The position numbers and the translations under genes are program-made. From DTU032 sp964346175 (GTDB lineage Bacteria; Bacillota; Clostridia; Saccharofermentanales; DTU023), in assembly GCA_964346175.1 (NCBI GenBank), contig CAYFTG010000016.1, positions 1 to 25,655 on the forward strand: a stretch of 25,655 bases of DNA, in the 5' to 3' direction. Below, piece after piece: positions 15,514 to 22,106 of the stretch; the stretch's first letter is position 1, and every line of letters starts with the position of its first letter. A model generated the notes under the pieces. It was not told the origin of the DNA, made no database searches, and saw nothing but the letters and a program-made list of their open reading frames with translations.

Positions 15514-18102
15514 TTTTGTACCTCCTGCAGCTTCTGTGTCGCTGAAATGGACGGTGTTTGTCGGTGGTGTCGTTGCTGGCGTCGTTGGCGGCAGGGCCAG
15601 GGTAACGAGTTCCGCCTCTTGCTTGCTTTCATTGTATGGAGTTTCGGGGCTTTTTGCTGTACCGTTCGTCGTGGCGGGTTTGGCAGCTTTGGCTTTGAAT
15701 CCGCGCAGGCGTAGGGAGTTGCCGACGACGAAGAGGGAGGAGAAGCTCATGGCTCCGGCGGCGAACATGGGGTTCAGGCGCAGGCCGAGGGACGGGTAGA
15801 GGACGCCGGCTGCCAGGGGGATGCCCAAGACGTTGTAGATAAAGGCCCAGAAGAGGTTTTGTTTGATGTTGCGCAGGGTGGCTTGGCTCAGCTCGATCGT
15901 GGTAACGATGTCCATGAGGTCGGAGTGCATCAGTACGATGTCGGCTGTGTCCATGGCGATGTCGGTGCCTGCGCCGATGGCTACGCCGACGTCTGCGCGG
16001 GCCAGGGCGGGGGCGTCGTTGATGCCGTCGCCGACCATCATGACGCGTTTGCCTTCGGCTTGGAGTTCGCGGATGACGCGCTCTTTGTCTTCCGGCAGGA
16101 GGCTGGCGCGGAAAGAGCTGACGCCGGCTTGTTTGGCGATGGCGGAAGCTGTGAGTTCGCGGTCGCCGGTTAGCATGATGATTTCACGACCGCTGTCGCG
16201 GAGTGCTTTGATGGCGGCGGCGCTGCTGGGCTTGATGACGTCGGCGATGGCTAGGGCTGCGAGGGGTTGGCCTCCGCTGAGGGCGTAGATTACGGTTTGG
16301 CCCTGCTGTTCGTGTTCGGCGGTCCATTCTGCTAGTGCTGCGGCGGTTGCGGGTTCTGCGTGCTCTTCGAGGACGCGGTTGCTGCCGACGAGCCAGGCTT
16401 TTCCGGCTATTTCGCCGCTGATGCCGCGGCCGGTGAGGCTCTGGAAGTCTGCGACTTCGGGGAGTTCGGCGTCGGGGTAGCGCTCGTTGACGTAGTCTAC
16501 GATGGCGAGTGCTAGGGGATGCTCTGATTGTTTCTCGATAGCTGCGAGGGAGAGCAGGGTGTTGCGGATGGCGGCGGCGGAGACTGCGGTGGGGTCGGTG
16601 TCGGCTGCGGGGTCGGCGGCGGTGGGGGAGGCTGCGGGGTCGGCGGCGGCTGCGGGGTCGGCGGCGGCTGCGGGGTCGGTGATGAGAACGGAGACGACCT
16701 GAGGCGTGCCGGCAGTAATGGTTCCGGTTTTATCTAAGAGGATGGTTTCTGTTTCTGCTGCTAGTTCGAGGGCTTGACCGGATTTTATGAGGATGCCGTT
16801 TTTGGCGGCCTTACCGGTGGAGACCATTAGTGCCATGGGGGTGGCGAGGCCGAGGGCGCAGGGGCAGCTTATTACAAGGACTGTTATCGCCATCGAAAAG
16901 GCTAGGCTGAAGTCCTGCGTTGTGACGGTCCAGACGATAAAGGTGATGATTGAGATCAAGATCACGATCGGGACGAAGATGGCGGAGATCTTGTCGGCTA
17001 GGCTTGAGACGGGGGCTTTGGTGCCGCTGGCGTCTTCGACCAGCTGCACGATGCGTGCCAAGGTGCTGTTTTTGCCGACGTTGTCGGCGGTGACGCGGAG
17101 GAAACCTTGCTGATTGACGGTGCCGCCGGTGACGCGATCGCCGGGGCTTTTATCGACGGGTAGGCTCTCGCCGGTTAAGGCGGATTCGTCTACGGCGGAG
17201 AGGCCGCTGAGGATGACGCCGTCGATGGGGATGCCGCTGCCGGGTTTTATCTGCACGATGTCTCCGGGGCGGACGTGGGCGGTAGGGATTTCCTCGACGC
17301 TACCGTTGCGTTCGACTAAGGCTACGGCGGGGGCGAGGTCCATCAGTTCGCGTACGGCGTCGCCGGTTTTGGCTTTGCTGCGTGCTTCGAGGAATTTGCC
17401 GACGGTGATTAGGGTTAAGATGACGCCGGCGGATTCGAAGTAGAGTTCGTGATGTAGTGCGCTGATGCGGGCGACATCGTTGATGCCTGCGGCGTTGTTC
17501 ATTTGGAAAAGCACTACTATTCCGTAGACTAATGCTGCTCCGGAGCCGAGGGCGACTAAGGCGTCCATGTTGGGGGAGAGGCTGCGGAGGGATTTGAAGC
17601 CGCTGATGTAGAATTCGCGGTTGATGAAGACTATCGCCATGGTTAATAGTAGTTGGAGGAGGGCGTTGTTCATTGTCCCGGCGGTGCCTTGGAGGAAAGC
17701 GGGGTTAGGCAGGCCTAGCATGGTGCCCATGCTGATGTAGAGCAGGGGTATGGCGAAAAGCAAGGACCAGAGTAGGCGCTTGCGGAGGTGTGTTGCTTCC
17801 TTTTGCATGGGTGAGATGCGCTCTTCGGGAGCGAGGCCGGGGTCGAAGTCGGCGGAGCTTTCTTCGGCGATAGCCTCGTAGCCGGCTGAGCTGACGGCGT
17901 CGGCGATGGTGTTGTGTGAGACGCGTGCGGGGTCGTAGCTGACCTTCATTGCGCTGGTCATGAGGTTGACTTCTACATGCTCGACTCCGGGTAGATTTCT
18001 CACTGCTCGTTCTACGTGTGCTTGGCAGGAGGCGCAGGTCATGCCTCTGACTTCGAAACGGGCGTCTACCATGCCTTCGGTGTTAATTGAATTTTTATCC
18101 AT
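15289..18102 (-). CDS. copA: Copper-exporting P1B-1 ATPase with a fused C-terminal CopZ-like domain
   Basis: 937 residues, longer than usual because of the C-terminal addition. An HMA domain with MTCASC (21-26) leads into eight expected membrane helices. Actuator motif TGES (about 309), membrane CPC (about 412-414), phosphorylation site DKTGT (about 456), SEHPLA and GDGINDAP (about 691) are all intact, so it should export Cu(I) across the cytoplasmic membrane. A 6-residue D-P-A-A-A-A repeat (about 473-500) is inserted at the start of the nucleotide-binding domain. After the last helix a Pro/Thr-rich linker leads to a second HMA domain with MTCGHC (874-879), which also has its own start signals. 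The start ATG at 18102 follows AGAGGAAATAG. The gene is visibly richer in G and C than its neighbours. csoR overlaps its end. Confidence 0.95.
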   Translation of the reverse strand: MDKNSINTEGMVDARFEVRGMTCASCQAHVERAVRNLPGVEHVEVNLMTSAMKVSYDPARVSHNTIADAVSSAGYEAIAEESSADFDPGLAPEERISPMQKEATHLRKRLLWSLLFAIPLLYISMGTMLGLPNPAFLQGTAGTMNNALLQLLLTMAIVFINREFYISGFKSLRSLSPNMDALVALGSGAALVYGIVVLFQMNNAAGINDVARISALHHELYFESAGVILTLITVGKFLEARSKAKTGDAVRELMDLAPAVALVERNGSVEEIPTAHVRPGDIVQIKPGSGIPIDGVILSGLSAVDESALTGESLPVDKSPGDRVTGGTVNQQGFLRVTADNVGKNSTLARIVQLVEDASGTKAPVSSLADKISAIFVPIVILISIITFIVWTVTTQDFSLAFSMAITVLVISCPCALGLATPMALMVSTGKAAKNGILIKSGQALELAAETETILLDKTGTITAGTPQVVSVLITDPAAAADPAAAADPAASPTAADPAADTDPTAVSAAAIRNTLLSLAAIEKQSEHPLALAIVDYVNERYPDAELPEVADFQSLTGRGISGEIAGKAWLVGSNRVLEEHAEPATAAALAEWTAEHEQQGQTVIYALSGGQPLAALAIADVIKPSSAAAIKALRDSGREIIMLTGDRELTASAIAKQAGVSSFRASLLPEDKERVIRELQAEGKRVMMVGDGINDAPALARADVGVAIGAGTDIAMDTADIVLMHSDLMDIVTTIELSQATLRNIKQNLFWAFIYNVLGIPLAAGVLYPSLGLRLNPMFAAGAMSFSSLFVVGNSLRLRGFKAKAAKPATTNGTAKSPETPYNESKQEAELVTLALPPTTPATTPPTNTVHFSDTEAAGGTKMKQTILKINNMTCGHCQRSVERALLTVPHVHNVVVDLESGTATVLSKDIVQSEFLTHAVTEAGYEVVSVEENES
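16606..16683. repeat. 18-bp GC-rich minisatellite in copA
   Basis: Units of GGCGGCTGCGGGGTCGGC, about three near-perfect copies plus degenerate ones, encode D-P-A-A-A-A repeats on the minus strand. The unit length is a multiple of three, so gain or loss of units keeps the frame. Confidence 0.8.
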
Positions 18103-18130
18103 CTATTTCCTCTTATAAGTGGTATTCGTG

Positions 18131-18158
18131 TATTCGTGCCTGGCACGAAACTTAACTT
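18131..18158. repeat. GTGCCTGGCAC-type palindrome, copy 4 (left arm degraded)
   Basis: TATTCGTGCCTGGCACGAAA and CTTAACTT keep the core and right arm; the AAGTT left arm is missing. It lies 29 bp upstream of the copA start, within the leader of its transcript. A further isolated half-core GTGCCTGG is at 18173-18180. Confidence 0.75.
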
Positions 18159-18178
18159 GTTTGTGGGCTTGCGTGCCT

Positions 18179-18213
18179 GGTTAAGAACTGTGCCTGGCAC
18201 GAAACTTAACTTG
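18179..18213. repeat. GTGCCTGGCAC-type palindrome, copy 5
   Basis: A 35-bp element: GGTTAAGAACT as left arm, GTGCCTGGCAC core, and a right arm ending CTTAACTTG. It lies between the candidate CsoR operator and copA. Confidence 0.8.
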
Positions 18214-18216
18214 TTG

Positions 18217-18253
18217 CCCCCCCCTCTGCGGGGGGGTGGTAGCTAAAAGTATA
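18217..18253 (-). promoter_or_regulatory. Candidate copA promoter -10 and CsoR operator
   Basis: On the minus strand a -10-like TATACT (18253-18248) with only a weak -35 is followed 11 bp later by seven C, GCAGA, then eight G (18236-18217). CsoR/RcnR-family repressors are known to bind palindromes made of C- and G-tracts, and the site falls where RNA polymerase would start, about 115 bp before copA. The homopolymer stem is also a very stable hairpin in the RNA. Confidence 0.45.
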
Positions 18254-18352
18254 TCACTCCGTTTCCTGTGAAGTGTATCATCTGTTAAAATTCGTCTGTC
18301 GAGGCTTTGCTGCTCTCCTGCTTGTGCTGCTAAGTGATTCATAAGTTATTCA

Positions 18353-18381
18353 TTGGCTTATGTGGCGATGTTTTGTAATAA
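18353..18381 (+). promoter_or_regulatory. Candidate promoter of the DUF368 gene
   Basis: TTGGCT (18353-18358), a 17-bp spacer and TAATAA (18376-18381) put the transcript start near 18388. That supports translation from the ATG at 18410 rather than from further upstream. Confidence 0.5.
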
Positions 18382-18409
18382 TGTGTTGAGAACGAAACCG
18401 GAGCGTGTA

Positions 18410-19543
18410 ATGGCTGATACCAAAAAGATCAATACTAAGTCTGATGCTGCTACGACTAATGAGCGTGGGCAAAAACCTGCAACGCAGCGCAGCAATGTGA
18501 GTAGAATCGCCAGCTGGATTTTGCGCGTGATTAAGGGGATTATTATTGGTGTCGGTGCCATCATGCCTGGCCTGAGTGGCGGTGTGCTGATGGTGGTATT
18601 TGGAGTTTACGATCGTCTCATCTATTTCTTGAGTCATCTGCGAGATAGGTTCGTCAGGCAGATGATCTTTTTTATTCCCATCGGCATAGGCGGTGTGATC
18701 GGGCTGGTGCTCTTCAGTAGATTCGTTACGAGAGCTTTTGCCAGTAATTATGTCGCAATCTATATTTGTCTCTTTGTCGGCTTCGTTAGCGGTACGCTAC
18801 CTTCTCTGTGGCGAAAAGCCGGAGAACAGGGTCGCAGCGCCAAAGGCTGGTTTACGTTCATACTGTCGGCCGTAGCGCTTTTCATCTTCATGATGTTGGG
18901 TCAGGAGGAGTTGACACAGGTTTCGCCGAACACTTTAATTTGGATTATTAGTGGCGCCTTTATCGGTTTGGGTTTTATCGTTCCCGGGCTGGCGACATCG
19001 AATTTTCTTATGTACTTTGGACTTTACGATCAAATGGCGGCAGGCATTGAGAAATTCGATTTGACTGTTGTGCTTCCGCTTTTTATCGGTATTGTCGCCT
19101 GTGTACTTTTGGCAGCAAAACTCGTCAACTGGTTGTTCAATCGCCATCACGAGGTTATGTTCCACGTTATTTTCGGACTGGTGGTCGGATCGTCGGCTGC
19201 GATGTTCCCGAGTTTGGTCGCGCCGGCATTCACGGCGGAAGCGCTGGGAGTTTTGGGGCTGGAGTTTTGGCAGCTGTTCTTCTTGGCCATGGCGGCCTTG
19301 GTGCTAGGGGCTATTTTATCGATTCTCTTTAGCAAGCTCGAGGAGCGCTATCCGTCGGATACTGCGGCGGCTTTGGTCAAAGATGAAGACGGAGCAGGGN
19401 NNNNNNNNNNNNNNNNNNNNNNNNNNNNNNNNNNNNNNNNNNNNNNNNNNNNNNNNNNNNNNNNNNNNNNNNNNNNNNNNNNNNNNNNNNNNNNNNNNNC
19501 GGGAGGATCGCGGGAAGCACAAGGAGTATCGCTGTTTTTCTGA
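18410..19543 (+). CDS. DUF368-family membrane protein (candidate polyprenyl-phosphate translocase), C-terminus in a gap
   Basis: About 330 residues are readable from the ATG at 18410 (GGAG at 6 bp spacing) to the gap at 19400. Two copies of the family hallmark are visible, GVGAIMPGLSGGVLMVVFGVYD (about 44-65) and GLGFIVPGLATSNFLMYFGLYD (about 182-203), the two halves of a duplicated membrane fold, with about eight to ten hydrophobic segments overall. DUF368 proteins (PopT) have been shown to recycle undecaprenyl phosphate across the cytoplasmic membrane for wall synthesis. The N-terminal ~25 residues are hydrophilic. The stop at 19543 assumes the gap is exactly 100 bp; other frames after the gap stop at about 19556 or 19601, so the end is unknown. 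It is divergent from copA. Confidence 0.85.
   Translation: MADTKKINTKSDAATTNERGQKPATQRSNVSRIASWILRVIKGIIIGVGAIMPGLSGGVLMVVFGVYDRLIYFLSHLRDRFVRQMIFFIPIGIGGVIGLVLFSRFVTRAFASNYVAIYICLFVGFVSGTLPSLWRKAGEQGRSAKGWFTFILSAVALFIFMMLGQEELTQVSPNTLIWIISGAFIGLGFIVPGLATSNFLMYFGLYDQMAAGIEKFDLTVVLPLFIGIVACVLLAAKLVNWLFNRHHEVMFHVIFGLVVGSSAAMFPSLVAPAFTAEALGVLGLEFWQLFFLAMAALVLGAILSILFSKLEERYPSDTAAALVKDEDGAGXXXXXXXXXXXXXXXXXXXXXXXXXXXXXXXXXXGGSREAQGVSLFF
19400..19499. other. Scaffold gap (100 N)
   Basis: Exactly 100 N, a placeholder gap inside the 3' end of the DUF368 gene. The reading frame after it cannot be fixed. Confidence 0.98.
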
Positions 19544-19548
19544 AAAAT

Positions 19549-19588
19549 TTGACGTAGGTCAAGGTCGTTCTTTTCGAACCCATATAGA
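19549..19588 (+). promoter_or_regulatory. CRP/FNR-type site and -10 element of the small His-motif gene
   Basis: TTGAC, GTAG, GTCAA (19549-19562) is a perfect 5-bp inverted repeat with the 4-bp spacing of CRP/FNR-family sites. A -10-like TATAGA lies at 19583-19588. A start near 19596 would put the site's centre at about -41, the spacing of class II activation, and there is no -35 at the right distance, as expected for an activated promoter. Confidence 0.45.
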
Positions 19589-19650
19589 ATTAAATTATTA
19601 AAAATAAAAAACTGCAGAAGGCTACGTTTCGTGTAGCACAGGAGGAAAAT

Positions 19651-19953
19651 ATGAGCCAGAGCATTAAAGTACAATTAGACGAAATCGCCCCATACGTACC
19701 GGTCGTTGATCGTGTCCATGGACCCACCCATCCGGAGTTTCATGAAGTGCGTAAGCTCTTCGATCAATTGGTGGAGAAAACTAACGCCGCCGACGGTGGC
19801 TGCCCCGAAGTAGCACAGGAATTTGCTCAGCTGCGTGAAGTTACCAATAACTATGAAGTTCCCTCAGATGTTTGCGAGACATATGAGGAAGTATACCAGG
19901 CACTCGAGAAGCTGGATAAACAGTATTCGAGCTGTCCTTCGAGGAATGCATAA
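19651..19953 (+). CDS. Small helical protein with a His-rich motif, function unknown
   Basis: 100 residues; start ATG after AGGAGGAAAAT. It is predicted cytoplasmic and mainly helical, and acidic overall. The segment YVPVVDRVHGPTHPEFHEV (about 14-32) holds three histidines in a spacing that recalls diiron hemerythrin-like or Ric/ScdA-type helices. The rest lacks a second histidine set, so a metal site would need a dimer or another partner. Four cysteines follow (GGCPE, DVCET, SSCPS and spacing between). Together with the CRP/FNR-type site upstream, a role in anaerobic or nitrosative stress is possible, but I do not recognise the family. A palindromic repeat begins 7 bp after the stop. Confidence 0.7.
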   Translation: MSQSIKVQLDEIAPYVPVVDRVHGPTHPEFHEVRKLFDQLVEKTNAADGGCPEVAQEFAQLREVTNNYEVPSDVCETYEEVYQALEKLDKQYSSCPSRNA

Positions 19954-19959
19954 TTCGAA

Positions 19960-20000
19960 GCCAAGTTGATTTTCGTGCCAGGCACAGAAATCAACTTGGC
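19960..20000. repeat. GTGCCTGGCAC-type palindrome, copy 6 (near-perfect, 41 bp)
   Basis: The most complete copy: GCCAAGTTGATTT as left arm, GTGCCAGGCAC core, AAATCAACTTGGC as right arm, with only the bases beside the core unpaired. It starts 7 bp after a stop codon and is followed by a pyrimidine-rich tract, so its RNA hairpin may also end or stabilise the upstream transcript. Confidence 0.9.
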
Positions 20001-20121
20001 CTCCTTTCTTTCAAGTTTTCTCCATTTTCCGTTACATCAATGTGGAATAGATGATATATAATGCCTGTTGATGTACAATTCTCACGTTTATTTCACGTCG
20101 AAATTTTTAATCGGAGGAAAA

Positions 20122-20802
20122 ATGGAATATCAAGTTGTTTTGCCTGATTTAAAATTTATGATTGTCCGCGACGACCAGACGGATTCAGTTGAGTATTTCG
20201 GCAGCGACCAGGAGTGGTTTTCCGATGCTTGGCAGAGGATGGCCGGTTGTGCTCCGTCCGTCACGGCCAATATTTTTCTCTATCATTATCAAAAAGCGCA
20301 ATCTGAACAATATTGTTCAAAGAAGGATCTTCTGGCCCTGATGGAAGAGACTTGGACTTACGTAACTCCCGGGGAGGGCGGTTTGCCCAGCACGACGTTG
20401 TTCGCCGAAAAGGTCAAGAACTTCGGCTTGTCTCATGAAGTGATCTTGGACAGCAAAATCCTGCAAATCTCGGAAGATAAGTTAGAGAGGCCTTCACTGA
20501 ATGAGATGATTGACTTCATAGTGGAAGCTCTGGAACACGAAACGCCCGTAGCTTTTTTGAACTTGTGTACCGGTGAGGTTGACACAATCGACAAATGGCA
20601 TTGGGTAACGATTACCGCCTTGAAATACGACAAAGAAGCAGGTACGGCCACAGCCATGATCAGTGATGAAGCGGTATCGAAAGAAGTGGACCTAGCTTTG
20701 TGGTTAGAAACGAGTAGTTTAGGTGGAGGATTCGTCTACTTTTTGCGGAATCAGGAAGCTATGGAGACAAGAGTCCAGTCCGCAGTCGAGAAAGACTGCT
20801 AA
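20122..20802 (+). CDS. Papain-like/C39-like cysteine peptidase-fold protein, unassigned
   Basis: 226 residues from the ATG at 20122, with GGAGG at 5 bp. A -10-like TATAAT is at 20057-20062. The pattern DAWQRMAGCAPSVTANIFLY (about 32-51) looks like the nucleophile helix of papain-like and C39-like folds (Gly-Cys-x-Pro/Ser then a hydrophobic helix). KWHWVTITALKY (about 155-166) would supply the histidine, and the ISDEA segment soon after an Asp. There is no signal peptide or membrane helix, so it would act in the cytoplasm. It could be a peptidase, a transglutaminase-like enzyme or an inactive relative; I recognise the fold pattern but not the family. It is followed by a terminator at 20906-20933, so it is probably a single-gene unit. 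Confidence 0.7.
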   Translation: MEYQVVLPDLKFMIVRDDQTDSVEYFGSDQEWFSDAWQRMAGCAPSVTANIFLYHYQKAQSEQYCSKKDLLALMEETWTYVTPGEGGLPSTTLFAEKVKNFGLSHEVILDSKILQISEDKLERPSLNEMIDFIVEALEHETPVAFLNLCTGEVDTIDKWHWVTITALKYDKEAGTATAMISDEAVSKEVDLALWLETSSLGGGFVYFLRNQEAMETRVQSAVEKDC

Positions 20803-20905
20803 GGCTGACTATAAGTACATTGTGCGGAAAAATGTGAGTTTTTGCTTTAGAGATAACAACCTAATTACGTAATGACAACATTGCAATGATAGTAAAAAAC
20901 AAGCC

Positions 20906-20933
20906 AAGCCCTTAGAAATAGGGGCTTTTTTGT
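20906..20933 (+). terminator. Rho-independent terminator after the papain-like gene
   Basis: AAGCCC (20906-20911) pairs with GGGCTT (20922-20927) across a short loop and is followed by a T run. It lies 104 bp after the stop at 20802. Confidence 0.75.
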
Positions 20934-20946
20934 TGTCGTGGGACGT

Positions 20947-21000
20947 AAGTTAAGAACCGTACCTGGCACGAAACTTAACTTGTGGCACGATTCTTAACTT
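20947..21000. repeat. GTGCCTGGCAC-type palindrome, copy 7, plus a half copy
   Basis: A 35-bp copy (20947-20981) with arms AAGTTAAG and CTTAACTT has a core mutated to GTACCTGGCAC. An extra right half (GTGGCACGATTCTTAACTT) follows directly at 20982-21000. Confidence 0.8.
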
Positions 21001-21061
21001 GCCCCCTTCTCCGCGTACTGCTGATATACTGTTCTTGATCAAGAATAGGAGTGTATGGATT

Positions 21062-21733
21062 ATGGCCAAAGCCAGTATTATGATTGTCCTCTTTTATCTG
21101 ATGCATTACAGCGGCAGAGATCTGCTGCAATATTATGGGGTAGTATCTGCTCCTTGGGCTACTTTCGTTAGCTATGCTGTTCTCTTCGTGATAGGTGTCC
21201 TTTTGTACGGCAAGCATTTGACCTCGGAATGGAAACGTTTCAGAAAACGAAGGAAAAACTTTTTCAACTTTCTCTTGGAAATCCTACTGTGGACGCTGCT
21301 TGCTATCGGCCTAACCGTCGCCACATATTTTACTGTAAGCGGTATTTTCAGTTTCAGCATTCTTCCAAGCAGTCAAGGAACGATCGGCCATTTGATGAGA
21401 AACTTAACTACCGTTCCTGCTCTCTTATTGATTGCAATTTCCGCCCCCTTCGTACTGGAACTTACTTTTCGTGAATCCATTATCGGAATCAGGGAGCGTT
21501 CGCACAAATTCCGACTCTGGCTCAGCAGCGCAATAGCCATCATCGCCTTTGTCCTGATCCAAACAAATCGTCCCCAAGAGATGCTCTTCTATCTGCCGCT
21601 GGCGATATTGTTGACGATTTTCTATCATCGTTACGACCGCAATGCCTGGGCATCGGTGTTCTTTCACTCCCTCTTCAACCTCGTTGCCTATTTATTAATT
21701 CGCTTTGTGCCAGCAGTAGGCAAATTTTTTTAG
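21062..21733 (+). CDS. CPBP-like (CAAX protease/bacteriocin-processing) membrane protein, catalytic motifs degenerate
   Basis: 223 residues from the ATG at 21062, with AGGAG ten bases upstream; frames opening earlier would run through the palindromic repeat. It has about six to seven hydrophobic segments with basic loops (KRFRKRRKNFF). The arrangement APFVLELTFRESIIG then WASVFFHSLFNLVAYLL matches CPBP motif 1 and the C-terminal H-x3-N motif. Motif 1 normally reads EExxFR and here reads LELTFR, and the second-motif histidine appears replaced (FVLIQ). It keeps the fold but probably not the glutamyl protease activity typical of the family. Membrane-located; role unknown. Confidence 0.7.
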   Translation: MAKASIMIVLFYLMHYSGRDLLQYYGVVSAPWATFVSYAVLFVIGVLLYGKHLTSEWKRFRKRRKNFFNFLLEILLWTLLAIGLTVATYFTVSGIFSFSILPSSQGTIGHLMRNLTTVPALLLIAISAPFVLELTFRESIIGIRERSHKFRLWLSSAIAIIAFVLIQTNRPQEMLFYLPLAILLTIFYHRYDRNAWASVFFHSLFNLVAYLLIRFVPAVGKFF

Positions 21734-21765
21734 AAGCAAACTTCGCAACAAAAGCAAAAGGTGCC

Positions 21766-21800
21766 AAGTTCATTTTTGAGCCTGGCACCTTTATTAACTT
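21766..21800. repeat. GTGCCTGGCAC-type palindrome, copy 8
   Basis: 35 bp; arms AAGTTCATTTTTG and TTATTAACTT, core GAGCCTGGCAC. An overlapping alternative stem AGGTGCC/GGCACCT (21759-21789) is also possible. Confidence 0.8.
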
Positions 21801-21811
21801 CTTTGACAGAC

Positions 21812-21846
21812 AAGTTCATTTCTGAACCCGGCACGATAATTAACTT
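21812..21846. repeat. GTGCCTGGCAC-type palindrome, copy 9, overlapping a stop codon
   Basis: 35 bp; arms AAGTTCATTTCTG and ATAATTAACTT, core mutated to AACCCGGCAC. Its right end contains the TAA stop of the SDR remnant. Confidence 0.8.
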
Positions 21847-22106
21847 GAGAGGAAGCCGCCGCCGTTGACGTGGATTGTTTGGCCGGTGACGTAGCTGGAG
21901 GCGCGATCCCAAGCCAGAAACACAAACGCTTCAGCTAATTCAATCGGCTGACCGGCGCGCTCGAAAGCGGTGTTTTTGCCGAATTGTGCAATCTTCTCGT
22001 CATCGTAACTAGAGGGGATCAGTGGCGTCCAAATCGGTCCGGGAGCGACCTGATTAACTCGGATCTGCTTCTCCGCAAGGTTGGCTGCCAATGAGCGAGT
22101 AAAGGA
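21840..22106 (-). pseudogene. C-terminal remnant of an SDR-family oxidoreductase
   Basis: About 88 residues. SFTRSLAANLAEKQIRVNQVAPGPIWTPLIPSS onward, through SSYVTGQTIHVNGGG, is the C-terminal third of a classical short-chain dehydrogenase/reductase of the YdaD/YhxC-like kind (the VAPGPIWTPLIP segment is typical). The Rossmann TGxxxGIG motif and the YxxxK catalytic pair are missing. The frame joins, at about 22106-22120, directly to unrelated sequence from the HTH-family remnant upstream. No start signal is visible; the first possible start is a TTG at 22091. This is a deletion or recombination product and very unlikely to be functional. Confidence 0.85.

Noticed and set aside
15368..17443. 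Gly/Ala-rich plus-strand frames opposite copA
   Set aside because: They arise from the high GC content of copA; the copA frame carries all P-type ATPase motifs.
18353..18409. Longer DUF368 protein starting with a TTG at 18353
   Set aside because: It overlaps the predicted promoter (18353-18381) and has no ribosome-binding site, while the ATG at 18410 has GGAG at good spacing.
19383..19601. Plus-strand frame crossing the second gap to 19601
   Set aside because: It depends on the arbitrary 100-N length. Its end would run through the CRP/FNR-type site and -10 element, and nothing supports it.
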